A stretch of 60,427 nucleotides of DNA, taken from the NCBI GenBank assembly GCA_024690605.1, contig JAILOV010000077.1, positions 1 through 60,427 of the forward strand. The letters are read 5' to 3'. This DNA comes from Lachnospiraceae bacterium. GTDB taxonomy: Bacteria > Bacillota > Clostridia > Lachnospirales > Lachnospiraceae. The notes beneath the pieces were generated by a model. The model was not told the DNA's origin and made no database searches. It saw only the letters and a program-made list of their open reading frames with translations. Both the position numbers and the translations under genes were made by a program. Below, piece after piece: positions 35,396 to 43,753 of the stretch (position 1 is its first letter; the number at the start of each line of letters is the position of its first letter).

Positions 35396-38300
35396 TTACT
35401 GCGGCGTCAGGGGCTTGGCGCTCTTCATCTGCTCATCCTGCTGCCTTCTCTCCGCCCTGGTGACCGAGACGGATGCCCGGCGCTTTCTGGTCGCTTTCTT
35501 TGCCTCCGTCTCCTGCGCCGTCTCCGCCTTGATCTCGGCATCGATCTCCTGCCAGCTGCGCTTCGTTCCCTTCTTCTTCGGTGTTTCCTTCTCCGCTCCC
35601 TTTTCCGGATCCTCGACGGCGTCTGTCGTGTCCTTCGCCTCCTTCTTCGGATCCTTCTTCTTCGGCTCCTCAACGGGTTTCGGGTCCTCGACGGTCTTCG
35701 ATTCCTTCTTCTTCGGATCCTCGACGGGCTTTGCTTCCTTCGTTTCCTTCTTCTTCGGCTCTTCCGCCGGCTTCGTCTCGGGCTTCGGTTCCTCGACCGA
35801 CTTCGTCTCCGTCGCCGCCGTTTTCTTCTTCGGTGCCGCCGTCGCCGTCCTGGATGCCTTCTTGGCCTCCGACTCCATGCCCAGCTCGGAATCATCCCTG
35901 GAGAGATGTTCGGCGTTCACCTGCAGGCTCCGCTTCATGAGCGCTTCCATCTTCTTTTCCCTGGCAACATTGAGGAGCATCCTCTCGCCCATGCGCGCCC
36001 GGATCTTTTCCCGGCGTGCATCCTTTTCGGGATCTTTCTTCCAGAGCTTGTCCTGCCTGTCCGCCCGGGTCTCGATCTTCGTCGCGCCGAAATCAAAGGC
36101 ACGGCGGGCGCCGGATTTTGTTCTCTTCTTCTCCGCGTCATCCAGGGCGTGGGAATTGAACCGGTAGCCGACCACTTCCACCTGGAAGCTGTCATCCGGC
36201 CCGACATGGATCTCCGCGATCTCCGTGCGGTGCTTTCCGCTCATCGCGGCCGCCATGAATTCCGCCTTCAGGGCATTTGCGATCCGCTTCTTGGCCGGTC
36301 CCTCCGCCTTTTCGTAGTCACCGTATTTATCCGGTCCGACGAACTTGGCTAACGGCTCGCCGTCGACAAACAGGCGATCCACGTCGACCAGTCCGAACTG
36401 CTTGTCATGACTGTCCGAGGTCGGATCTTTGATTCCCGCGACCGTCCCCGTATTCTCATCAAACAGCCGCCCGAAAAGCCGGATCTTGTCCTGCTCGAGT
36501 CCCCTGTCCTCCTGCCTTTCCGCCAGGGCGACGTCCAGCGCCGCGATCCAGTTTTTCCGCTCCTGCGGATCCGCCTGATGATAAGTCTCATTGAGTCTGA
36601 CCGAGATCTCCGAGGAGACCGGACGGCCCATCAGGGCATCCACGCGCCGGTCATGGCCTGCGAAAGCCTGATCGATCACGGTGTCCGCTCCCGGCATGAA
36701 CTGCGTATGTATATCTTTTGCAGTTTCTTCGTAGGTTGAACCATGCCGGCCATTTGCAGCCATTATATTGCTAAAAAAACGGTTCATACCGAAATAAGTC
36801 AGATCCGTGCCCGCACGGAACATGTCCCGTCCGCGCTCCGTTTTGTAGCGCGACTCCAGATACCCGTGATTCTCCTCAAGAGTCTTTTTATCTCTCGTTT
36901 GTGCACTTCCGACATGGATCAGCGCCTCGATGAAATCATGTTCGCTGGCCGTGAGTCCGTCCTTCTGCATCTTCGAAGTATCCTTTCCCTCACAGACGCA
37001 GCGAAGATCATAGGTTTTGTGATCCCGCGCATCCAGACGGTCAAAGTACTCATCCAGGCACTGCTTTCGCCCCTCGGGAACATCCAGATAGCGGGTGAGC
37101 CATTCTCGGGCATATGCCTTTTTTGCATCCTCCGTGGTGACGGAGGGCGGAAACTCGATCATCCGGCAAAAATCCCGGGCATCGCCGCCGAAAACCTCCT
37201 TTGAATTCCCGTTGGAAACGATACCTACCTGTTTGACAATAAGGTCCATATCATCATGGATCTCCTGCAGACGCTGTAGCACCTGTGGTCTGAGCTTTTT
37301 CGTCTCCGACAGGCTGGATGCATCCCATTTCCTCGGCGCCGGATGCTCCAGTTCGTCAAGCAGCGTCATCCGGGATTCCAGGCGCTTCTTTTCCGCCTCC
37401 GGGAGCGCCGCGGCATAGGTGTCATAGCGCTCGCAGAACAGTTCCCGCTCGGCCTTCGTCATGTCATAGGGATGCTTGTCCATGAGGCCGTCCAGCTCGC
37501 GGAGTTCCTTTCTCTTCGCCTCACTCACCATGGTAAAGCCGCTGTCATAGCCCACAGTGACCGGATCGCAGAATTGCAGTTCCCCGGTTGCCCCTGTTTC
37601 CGGTGCCCGTCTGGGTGCGGAATAGGTGACCTTGTAGCCAGGGACCGCGCGTGCCGCATAGATCGCGGCCGCCTTGAGCATGTTCTTCTCCACCGGCTGG
37701 GCATTCGGGAATTTGGGCGCCAGCTCCCGCTCATAGAAATCATTCACCGTCTCGCCGTTGATACGGAAGGCGTCGTACATGTTCTTCCCGGCCGTCCTGA
37801 ACTCCGGATCGTCCGGTCCCGTCGCGGTCCGCAGGTCGTCATACCACTTCCGGAAAGTCTGCGCGGTCTGCGTATCCTTGAAGGTGCCCACGGGATCCCG
37901 GAAGAACTTCTCCCCGAGGCCGATCATGTCCAGATCCGCTCCGTTCTTCGCGGGGAGCACATATTCCGACGGCTGATAGCGGACCGCTGTCCGCTTGCCG
38001 GTAAAGGTGACGCTCTTCATATCCGGACCGAACGTGACCTCGGCCAGCTCCACGTGATGTGCTTCATCCGCACAGGCAGCGAGGATCTCCGCCTGCATCG
38101 CGTGCTCCCATGCGCGGCCGGAGAGCGTGCGGTATTTCTCCCCGAAGCGCTCCGTCGCGGACTGCCCGTCAATGTAGATCGCATCATAGGGAGTCTTTCC
38201 GCTCACGAGATAGGGCGTGTAATTGGATTGAAACACCGCCCCGAACGTGTTGCCCCAGATGGCATCCAGTCCCGCGTTCTCCTGCGGGGTCAGCGTCCCC

Positions 38301-39346
38301 TTGTCGGCCTTGCTGCTGATGGCCGCCATGTCGATGTGATCCGTGTTGAAGCTTTCAAAATCCACATGATCAAGCCGCGCCGCCGCGTTCTGTCGCACGT
38401 TCAGCGTGGACACCGTCTGATCCGAGAAGATGCCCTGCATCCGTCCGTCCAGGGAGGGTTTCCACGACAGATCGCCCTGCTGCTCACCGAGCAGATAGTT
38501 TCTGGCCTCCGCTCCCATTTCCGGATTCGAATCGCCCATATGCAATTGCAGGCCGATCCAGTTGAAGCCGAGAATGCCGGTCAGACTTGGTGCCGCGCTC
38601 TCCCCGATCGTCCTGCCCCGGAAATAATCGTCCCACATGGTCTTTGTGACATAAAAAGCGTCCGCGCGCTGCACATCGTTCTTGGCCTTGTCAACGGTCT
38701 TGCATGCCTCGTCAAACGACTGTCCTAGACAGGAGAAGCGTTCCTGCATCTGCTGAAAACTGCTTTCACCGCCGAAGCCCTGATAAAAGGCGGCCCGGGT
38801 CTTGGCATTGAGCACCGTGTTCGAGGCTCTGGTGTAAAGCGAAAGATCCTGCGAGGTATCGATACACATGCCGCCAAGCATGGCTAACGGCCGCCGGAAG
38901 TCGTCGTTCTTCATGTCGAGCACGCGGTCTAAGGCGATGTCCGGCATCTGATACGCCATGATCTTGTCCATGGCCTTGCGCTGAATGCCCCCCATGTATT
39001 CGGCGGATTCCATCACATTCTTCTTCGGCGGCAGCGCCTGAGGTGCCTTGGAAAGCTGCTCATAGGAGGTCAGAAACTCTTCGAACAGAGCGGGGATCTC
39101 ATCCTTGTGCCGCTCCTCGAGATGCAGGAGATCATCCACCGTGAAATTCTCCTTCGTACCGAGCAGATACATGAAAAACGCGTTGGTCGGAGAATTCCTG
39201 CCGTTGATCTTCACACCGGAATCGTCCTGGATCTGCCTGATCCGGTCGCAAAATCCGGGGCGGGCGCTCTCGGGGATGTTTTTCCAGATCATGTTGGCAA
39301 ATTCGTTGTTCTGCGGGATCTTGTAGCCTGCTGTCTGATTGGGCAT
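35396..39346 (-). CDS. Giant protein of the secretion locus, candidate secreted substrate (1316 aa)
   Basis: No known family is recognised. There is no signal peptide or membrane segment. Residues 1-380 resemble, in order, the first 500 residues of the 945-aa neighbour (shared blocks AAFYQGFGG/AAFYKGAGG). Three copies of a module with the core YDAIYIDG are at about 383-450, 520-600 and 984-1060. In copies 1 and 3 it continues to a GPD block (LAEVTFGPD, IAEIHVGPD). Residues 1160-1260 are a Lys/Glu/Pro low-complexity linker. The end (RRASVSVTRAERRQQ then SAKPLTPQ) is basic and disordered. The start follows AGAAGGAGG. It is last in the 256-1036-88-1316 gene row. Function unknown; cargo of the T4SS-like machine is an inference. 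Confidence 0.85.
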   Translation of the reverse strand: MPNQTAGYKIPQNNEFANMIWKNIPESARPGFCDRIRQIQDDSGVKINGRNSPTNAFFMYLLGTKENFTVDDLLHLEERHKDEIPALFEEFLTSYEQLSKAPQALPPKKNVMESAEYMGGIQRKAMDKIMAYQMPDIALDRVLDMKNDDFRRPLAMLGGMCIDTSQDLSLYTRASNTVLNAKTRAAFYQGFGGESSFQQMQERFSCLGQSFDEACKTVDKAKNDVQRADAFYVTKTMWDDYFRGRTIGESAAPSLTGILGFNWIGLQLHMGDSNPEMGAEARNYLLGEQQGDLSWKPSLDGRMQGIFSDQTVSTLNVRQNAAARLDHVDFESFNTDHIDMAAISSKADKGTLTPQENAGLDAIWGNTFGAVFQSNYTPYLVSGKTPYDAIYIDGQSATERFGEKYRTLSGRAWEHAMQAEILAACADEAHHVELAEVTFGPDMKSVTFTGKRTAVRYQPSEYVLPAKNGADLDMIGLGEKFFRDPVGTFKDTQTAQTFRKWYDDLRTATGPDDPEFRTAGKNMYDAFRINGETVNDFYERELAPKFPNAQPVEKNMLKAAAIYAARAVPGYKVTYSAPRRAPETGATGELQFCDPVTVGYDSGFTMVSEAKRKELRELDGLMDKHPYDMTKAERELFCERYDTYAAALPEAEKKRLESRMTLLDELEHPAPRKWDASSLSETKKLRPQVLQRLQEIHDDMDLIVKQVGIVSNGNSKEVFGGDARDFCRMIEFPPSVTTEDAKKAYAREWLTRYLDVPEGRKQCLDEYFDRLDARDHKTYDLRCVCEGKDTSKMQKDGLTASEHDFIEALIHVGSAQTRDKKTLEENHGYLESRYKTERGRDMFRAGTDLTYFGMNRFFSNIMAANGRHGSTYEETAKDIHTQFMPGADTVIDQAFAGHDRRVDALMGRPVSSEISVRLNETYHQADPQERKNWIAALDVALAERQEDRGLEQDKIRLFGRLFDENTGTVAGIKDPTSDSHDKQFGLVDVDRLFVDGEPLAKFVGPDKYGDYEKAEGPAKKRIANALKAEFMAAAMSGKHRTEIAEIHVGPDDSFQVEVVGYRFNSHALDDAEKKRTKSGARRAFDFGATKIETRADRQDKLWKKDPEKDARREKIRARMGERMLLNVAREKKMEALMKRSLQVNAEHLSRDDSELGMESEAKKASRTATAAPKKKTAATETKSVEEPKPETKPAEEPKKKETKEAKPVEDPKKKESKTVEDPKPVEEPKKKDPKKEAKDTTDAVEDPEKGAEKETPKKKGTKRSWQEIDAEIKAETAQETEAKKATRKRRASVSVTRAERRQQDEQMKSAKPLTPQ

Positions 39347-39366
39347 GGTTTCCTCCTTCTTTACAG

Positions 39367-39392
39367 AACGCCGGTACCTTCGTACCGGCGTT
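39367..39392. other. Stem-loop upstream of the 1316-aa gene
   Basis: AACGCCGGTAC (39367-39377) and its exact complement (39382-39392) enclose the loop CTTC. It lies between the 88-aa gene and the ribosome binding site of the 1316-aa gene. The following tract on the minus strand (GTTCTG) is poor in T, so it may be a weak terminator, attenuator or RNA processing/stability element rather than a full stop. Confidence 0.6.
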
Positions 39393-39409
39393 ACCGTTCA
39401 CTCTGTTCG

Positions 39410-39676
39410 TTACACCCTGGGTCCGTTCTTTGCCGGAGGATCCATCTCGCTGTGATGCGCTCTCCGGTGCATCCCGGCCGGATCCCGCGCGGGGCGTGCC
39501 CCGCTCGCAGAGGCTTCCTGCGTCTCCAGATCCCGGAGATTCACCTTGCGTTTGTCACCTCTGGCGGTGATCGCCATCCCGGCCTGCATGGCAGCAAGCT
39601 GCTCACCCAGCCGGATCTCAAGATCCGATCCCCGGGAATAATCCACCTGTTTGATCATGTCCTCGATGTGCTGCAT
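39410..39676 (-). CDS. Small basic-tailed protein of the secretion locus (88 aa)
   Basis: This 88-aa protein begins MQHIEDMIKQVDYSRGSDLE, with a helical middle (GEQLAAMQAGMAI). Its C-terminus is basic and Pro-rich (MHRRAHHSEMDPPAKNGPRV). ATG 39676 follows GAGGTAAC and lies just past the stop of the 1036-aa gene; the frame continues upstream inside that gene but without a better start. The size and place between two giant genes suggest a chaperone or adaptor, but no homology is recognised. Confidence 0.6.
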   Translation of the reverse strand: MQHIEDMIKQVDYSRGSDLEIRLGEQLAAMQAGMAITARGDKRKVNLRDLETQEASASGARPARDPAGMHRRAHHSEMDPPAKNGPRV

Positions 39677-39723
39677 CGCTGTTACCTCGCTGGTCCTCCG
39701 TGCCGGAACACGCCCTGCGGTCA

Positions 39724-42700
39724 TTACTTGGGCCCCATGCCCTGCTGCTTGCTCGGTGACTGAGCCTGCGCCGCTTTCTTCTCCTGCTGGATCTTGCGCC
39801 ACTCCTCGGCGCTCATCGGCTTCTTCGGCTTCGGCGGTTCCACTCTCTTTAACTTGCGGTACTGATCGTTCAGTGCCTGGGCATCGATCGGTTCCGCGCC
39901 CACCGGCTTCTTAGGCGGCTGCGGCGCTGTGGGTGCCGGCGGCGGCTTCGGAATGGACTGCTGCGGTGCTGCCGGTGTCTGCGGTCCTGCCTGTACCGGA
40001 CGCGGGCCCGCCTGCATCTGCGGCATGCCGGGCTGCATCATCTGCATACCGGGCTGCATCGGCTGCATGCCTGCCTGCATCTGCATACCCGGCTGGATCG
40101 GCTGCATGCCCATCTGCACGAGCTGGATCTGCGCCGACAGAAAGTTGGCTCTCGCCTGCTGTCTCGCGGCCTCGGCGATCGCCAGCTGCTGCTGCGCCTG
40201 CAGCATCTGCACCTGCAACTGCTGCACCGTGGCCTGCGCCGTCTGATACTGCATCGTGGTCTGACGGTAGACCGTCTGCGCCTGCATCGCCTGTGCCTGC
40301 GGCGTCATCGTCTGCGGCGGCGGTGCGATCACCATGCCGGGCCTGAGCGGCTGGCCGGGCTGGATCACCTGTCCCTGCTGCACGACCTGTCCGGGCCGTG
40401 TCATGCGCTGCTGCTGGATCTGCTGTGCCTGCCTCTGCTGCAGCTCCCGCTGCTGTTTCTGGTACGGCGTCTCCTTGATGACACCTGCCTGGATCAGATA
40501 TTCCCTGCGCATTTCATACATGCGCTGATCCTGTACCTGCTGGAACCGGGCGCGATCCTGATTGAAGCCGGCCTTTAACGTTGTGCGTTCTCTGTCTGCC
40601 GTCCGGTCATTCTGCCGGGCCACCGCAAGCATCGATTTGGCAAACTGATACTCGGGATCCCCCTGCTCCCGGTGGAACATCGGATGGCTGCCGATGGCGG
40701 CGCGGGAATCATAGATCGTATCGCGCCCGCGGTGTGCCTCCTTCATCTTCATGAATTTCTCGGCGGACTTGCGCATGTCCAGATTGGCCTGCCGCATCGC
40801 CTTCTGATAGGCCGCCAGCTGCTTGTCGTTCATCTTGGACGTGTCCATCGTGGCAAGCTCCCGGTATTTATTGGCTGCCGTCAGCATGTCCTTCAGACCC
40901 TTTTGGTACTCGGCATTGACGGCGGCCTCATGCTTTCCGAGACCGGATTTCCCGAGCTTTTCGCGCGCGACGGATCGGGTCGCCAGCATCCTCCTCGTCG
41001 CGTCCAGCGCCTGCAGGTTCGCCTGCGCGGCCCGCTGATCCGCGAGCAGATAATTCCTGGCGAAGGGTTTGGTGACACCCTCCTGGAACCGGCCGACGGC
41101 CGCCTTGCGCTCCTTTTCCTCCTGCTCCCGTATCTTGCGGAAGGGTTCGTTGCGCTTGGCATTCGCGGCCAGATGATCCTGCAGCTCCTGTCCGGTCATC
41201 TCGGTCGGAATGCATGTGCCGATCATGTTTCCCTTCATCTGGACAGCAACCGTCTTCATCTGCTGCACCAGCGCGCGGTCTTGCTCGATCGGACGGTTCC
41301 AGTTCGCCCTGTTGCGATATTTCTTGCGATAGTCCTCCTGGGACATGGCTCCGTCCTGCACCAGCTGGATGTCCTTGAGCTGCTGATCGCAGACCTTGCT
41401 GAACCTGTCGAGATAATCAAAATATCCCTTGGCGGCCTTGGTCGTGACAGCAAGCTTGTTCGGATCGTCACCGGCAGCCGCGACGCTCTTCATAAAGGCA
41501 GCGGCATAGAGCCCGGCTTTTCCGTCCGGATCAGCCACCCGATGGGCAGGCCCCAGTCCGCCATAGGCAGCGCCCGAATGATAAACGGCATCGCCCAGAC
41601 TGCGCATGGCATACGCGGTATTCTTCTTGGCCTCCGGATCCATGGCCTTGAATGCCGCGAAGGGATCCTTGGCCGGGGTATCCTTCTTGTCACCCTGTGC
41701 CGGCGGCGGAGGCGGTGCATCCTGACCTCCCCCCTGTGCCGGCGGCGGAGGCGCATCTTTGGTCTGCGTCTTCTCCTTTGCCGGCGACGGAGGATCGATC
41801 ACGCCTTTCTCCTGCAGATGCTTCTCCCATTGATCGCTGATCTTCTTAGAACCCTCCAAAGAATCCGGCTCCAGCGCCTTGCCTTCCGAATCCACCAGAA
41901 GGGTCTTATCCTGGCGGGCCTTCTCGTAGAACTCCTGATATTCCTGCCAGAGTCCCTGGATCACCTCTTTTTGCTCCGGTGAATTCGGTACATAAGGCAT
42001 ACCGATCTCATCATGAGGATTCAGGCTCCGCATCCATTTCGCAAAATCCGGGTCCACCTCATCGACCTGCTTTTTTTCTTCCGCCGTCTGTTTCGGAGCG
42101 ACCACACCCTTCTCCTGCAGATGCTTCTCCCAGAGATCGCCGATCTTCTCGGCTGCCGCCGGGGAATCCGGCTCCAGAGCTGTGCCATGATCGTCCACCA
42201 TGAGACTCTTGTCCTGCATGGTCTTTTTCTGGAATTCCTGATACTCCGGCCAGAGTTCTCCGATGAGCTTCTTTTCCTGATCCGAATCCTTGATCGTGGG
42301 GAAACCGTGATCCCGCAGATCCAGCCCCTTCATCCAATCCGCGAAATTCTGATACGCCTCCTGTTCGAGCGACGGAACCTGCGAATCGACCACCTGTGGT
42401 TGCAGCGGGGTCACCTTTTTCTCTTCCTGAAGAGGCGGCGGAGGCAGAAAGCCCTTCTCCTGCAGATGCTCCACCCAAAGCGCGCTGATCTTATTGTTAG
42501 CCTCCTGAGAATCCGGATTCAGCGCGTGACCGCCCGCATCCTTCATCAACTCCGGATCCTGGCTGACCTGACCATAGAATTCCACGTACTCCCCGTAGAG
42601 AGCCCTCATTTGGGGCTCATCAATAGCCTTGTCGGTTCCGGACAGAAGCTCCATCATCCGGTCCGAAAAAGCCTGATAGATCTCTTCGTCTATTGCCTTC

Positions 42701-42834
42701 TGCTCTTCTACGATCATTTCCATATCATCCGCGATGTCTTCATCCGTGGGCATGCCGGGCACTACGGATTCGGATAAAATATCCATGACGCTCTTCTGCT
42801 CCTTCTGCGTTTTCTTTTTCTTCCCACCGGCCAT
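39724..42834 (-). CDS. Large repeat protein of the secretion locus (1036 aa)
   Basis: Not recognised. Residues 54-350 are three tandem repeats of about 80-87 residues, each ending in LEPDS...EKIGDLWEKHLQEKG (or close variants). A Pro-rich linker (APPPPAQGGG, about 360-385) follows. An alpha-helical middle (400-800) precedes a Gln-rich region (about 800-900) and a Met/Gln/Pro/Gly repeat region (about 900-945). The end (PKKPMSAEEWRKIQQEKKAAQ then SPSKQQGMGPK) is basic. No signal peptide. Start behind GGGAGGAAAC. It sits between the 256-aa and 88-aa genes. Like its neighbours it may be secreted cargo or a scaffold; function unknown. Confidence 0.85.
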   Translation of the reverse strand: MAGGKKKKTQKEQKSVMDILSESVVPGMPTDEDIADDMEMIVEEQKAIDEEIYQAFSDRMMELLSGTDKAIDEPQMRALYGEYVEFYGQVSQDPELMKDAGGHALNPDSQEANNKISALWVEHLQEKGFLPPPPLQEEKKVTPLQPQVVDSQVPSLEQEAYQNFADWMKGLDLRDHGFPTIKDSDQEKKLIGELWPEYQEFQKKTMQDKSLMVDDHGTALEPDSPAAAEKIGDLWEKHLQEKGVVAPKQTAEEKKQVDEVDPDFAKWMRSLNPHDEIGMPYVPNSPEQKEVIQGLWQEYQEFYEKARQDKTLLVDSEGKALEPDSLEGSKKISDQWEKHLQEKGVIDPPSPAKEKTQTKDAPPPPAQGGGQDAPPPPPAQGDKKDTPAKDPFAAFKAMDPEAKKNTAYAMRSLGDAVYHSGAAYGGLGPAHRVADPDGKAGLYAAAFMKSVAAAGDDPNKLAVTTKAAKGYFDYLDRFSKVCDQQLKDIQLVQDGAMSQEDYRKKYRNRANWNRPIEQDRALVQQMKTVAVQMKGNMIGTCIPTEMTGQELQDHLAANAKRNEPFRKIREQEEKERKAAVGRFQEGVTKPFARNYLLADQRAAQANLQALDATRRMLATRSVAREKLGKSGLGKHEAAVNAEYQKGLKDMLTAANKYRELATMDTSKMNDKQLAAYQKAMRQANLDMRKSAEKFMKMKEAHRGRDTIYDSRAAIGSHPMFHREQGDPEYQFAKSMLAVARQNDRTADRERTTLKAGFNQDRARFQQVQDQRMYEMRREYLIQAGVIKETPYQKQQRELQQRQAQQIQQQRMTRPGQVVQQGQVIQPGQPLRPGMVIAPPPQTMTPQAQAMQAQTVYRQTTMQYQTAQATVQQLQVQMLQAQQQLAIAEAARQQARANFLSAQIQLVQMGMQPIQPGMQMQAGMQPMQPGMQMMQPGMPQMQAGPRPVQAGPQTPAAPQQSIPKPPPAPTAPQPPKKPVGAEPIDAQALNDQYRKLKRVEPPKPKKPMSAEEWRKIQQEKKAAQAQSPSKQQGMGPK
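41785..42675 (-). repeat. Three tandem coding repeats in the 1036-aa gene
   Basis: Copies lie at about 42675-42439, 42348-42091 and 42045-41785. Each encodes F(A/S)xWM, then LWxEYxEF, QDxxLMxDxxGxALxPDS, and WxxHLQEKG. Copies 2 and 3 are closest to each other, so the newest duplication is probably between them. Confidence 0.85.
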
Positions 42835-42885
42835 GATCGTTTCCTCCCTGATCGAACGCTGTGTTCCCTGTTACGTTATGCGCCG

Positions 42886-43656
42886 TCAACCGGCCGCTGC
42901 TCTCTCTGTCATGTAAAGCATGGACACGCTGTCCATGAAGCCTGTCCCGTCGCTCATCCGCGCTTCGAGATCCACGTTGACCGTCGTGCTCTCGATCCCG
43001 GCGAAGGCCTCCTCCATGCACAGCACATCGGTGTCCTCCACGCCGATCACGGTCATCGTCTCGTTGCCGAGCGTGAGGATCACCGGCGAACGCCACTTCT
43101 GCACGGCCTCCAGCACCGTCTCCCGCACTTTTTCCGCGCGATGCTCTTCATATTCCGTGCGGTCAAGCTCCCCGCGCTCCTCCTGAGAGGCCGCGTCATA
43201 GGGCGGAAGCTTCACCGACTCCACATGGGTGCGCGGGATCACGCGGTGCACCAGCTCACTCATCACACACTTCGGATAGTATTCCTCCGAGAACTGGGCG
43301 AGCTCCTCCGTGGTGAAATCCACGCCGCGGCTGCGGAACAGCTGATGCCAGCCGGCCGCCAGCAGATCATCCGTGTAGTCCTCTTCCTCATCGGGCACCA
43401 CGCCCACAAGCTCCGTCCGGCTGCCGTTTCGCTTCACGCCGAACACCGGCACATCGATGAGCAGCTCGTCGCGCTGTGCTTCGATACGGGAAACCATCGT
43501 GTCCAGCGCAAAGGCGGAATTCAGTCTCTTCATCAGCCGGCTCTGCTCCGATTCCGTCAGCTCCGTATAGGTCTGGTCATAGTAATTGGCCAGCAGATCG
43601 GGATCATTGGTCTCGTAGATCCAGCGCTTCAGTCTGTTCTTTTCTGTTTCCGCCAT
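42886..43656 (-). CDS. Unknown protein of the secretion locus (256 aa)
   Basis: Not recognised. It is an acidic soluble protein with an N-terminal helical segment (EKNRLKRWIYETNDPDLL), a DVPVFGVKRNG strand region, and a C-terminal beta-rich part (VILTLGNETMTVIGVEDTDV). No signal peptide or membrane helix. It is preceded by AAAGGAGAC and by the shared promoter motif at 43720-43751. It leads the 256-1036-88-1316 gene row. Its small size and leading position would suit a chaperone, but this is a guess. Confidence 0.75.
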   Translation of the reverse strand: MAETEKNRLKRWIYETNDPDLLANYYDQTYTELTESEQSRLMKRLNSAFALDTMVSRIEAQRDELLIDVPVFGVKRNGSRTELVGVVPDEEEDYTDDLLAAGWHQLFRSRGVDFTTEELAQFSEEYYPKCVMSELVHRVIPRTHVESVKLPPYDAASQEERGELDRTEYEEHRAEKVRETVLEAVQKWRSPVILTLGNETMTVIGVEDTDVLCMEEAFAGIESTTVNVDLEARMSDGTGFMDSVSMLYMTERAAAG

Positions 43657-43719
43657 GGTTCCTGTCTCCTTTCAGTCTCCCTCCCGGGAGCGGTCCGGCC
43701 GTTTCATCGGCCCTCATGA

Positions 43720-43751
43720 TTATACACGGAAGCTGCCCGCGAAATCACACA
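43720..43751 (-). promoter_or_regulatory. Locus promoter motif before the 256-aa gene
   Basis: Minus strand: TGTGTGATT (43751-43743), 14-bp spacer, CGTGTATAA (43728-43720). It begins just after the stop of the 945-aa gene and gives a leader of about 55 nt. The -10 half is an exact match and the -35 half matches seven of nine bases of the best site (48836). Confidence 0.65.
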
Positions 43752-43753
43752 GA

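Noticed and set aside
40000..40125. Short direct repeats that at first suggest a CRISPR-like or satellite array
   Set aside because: They are in frame and encode the Met/Gln/Pro/Gly repeats of the 1036-aa protein. Unit lengths are irregular and there are no spacers.
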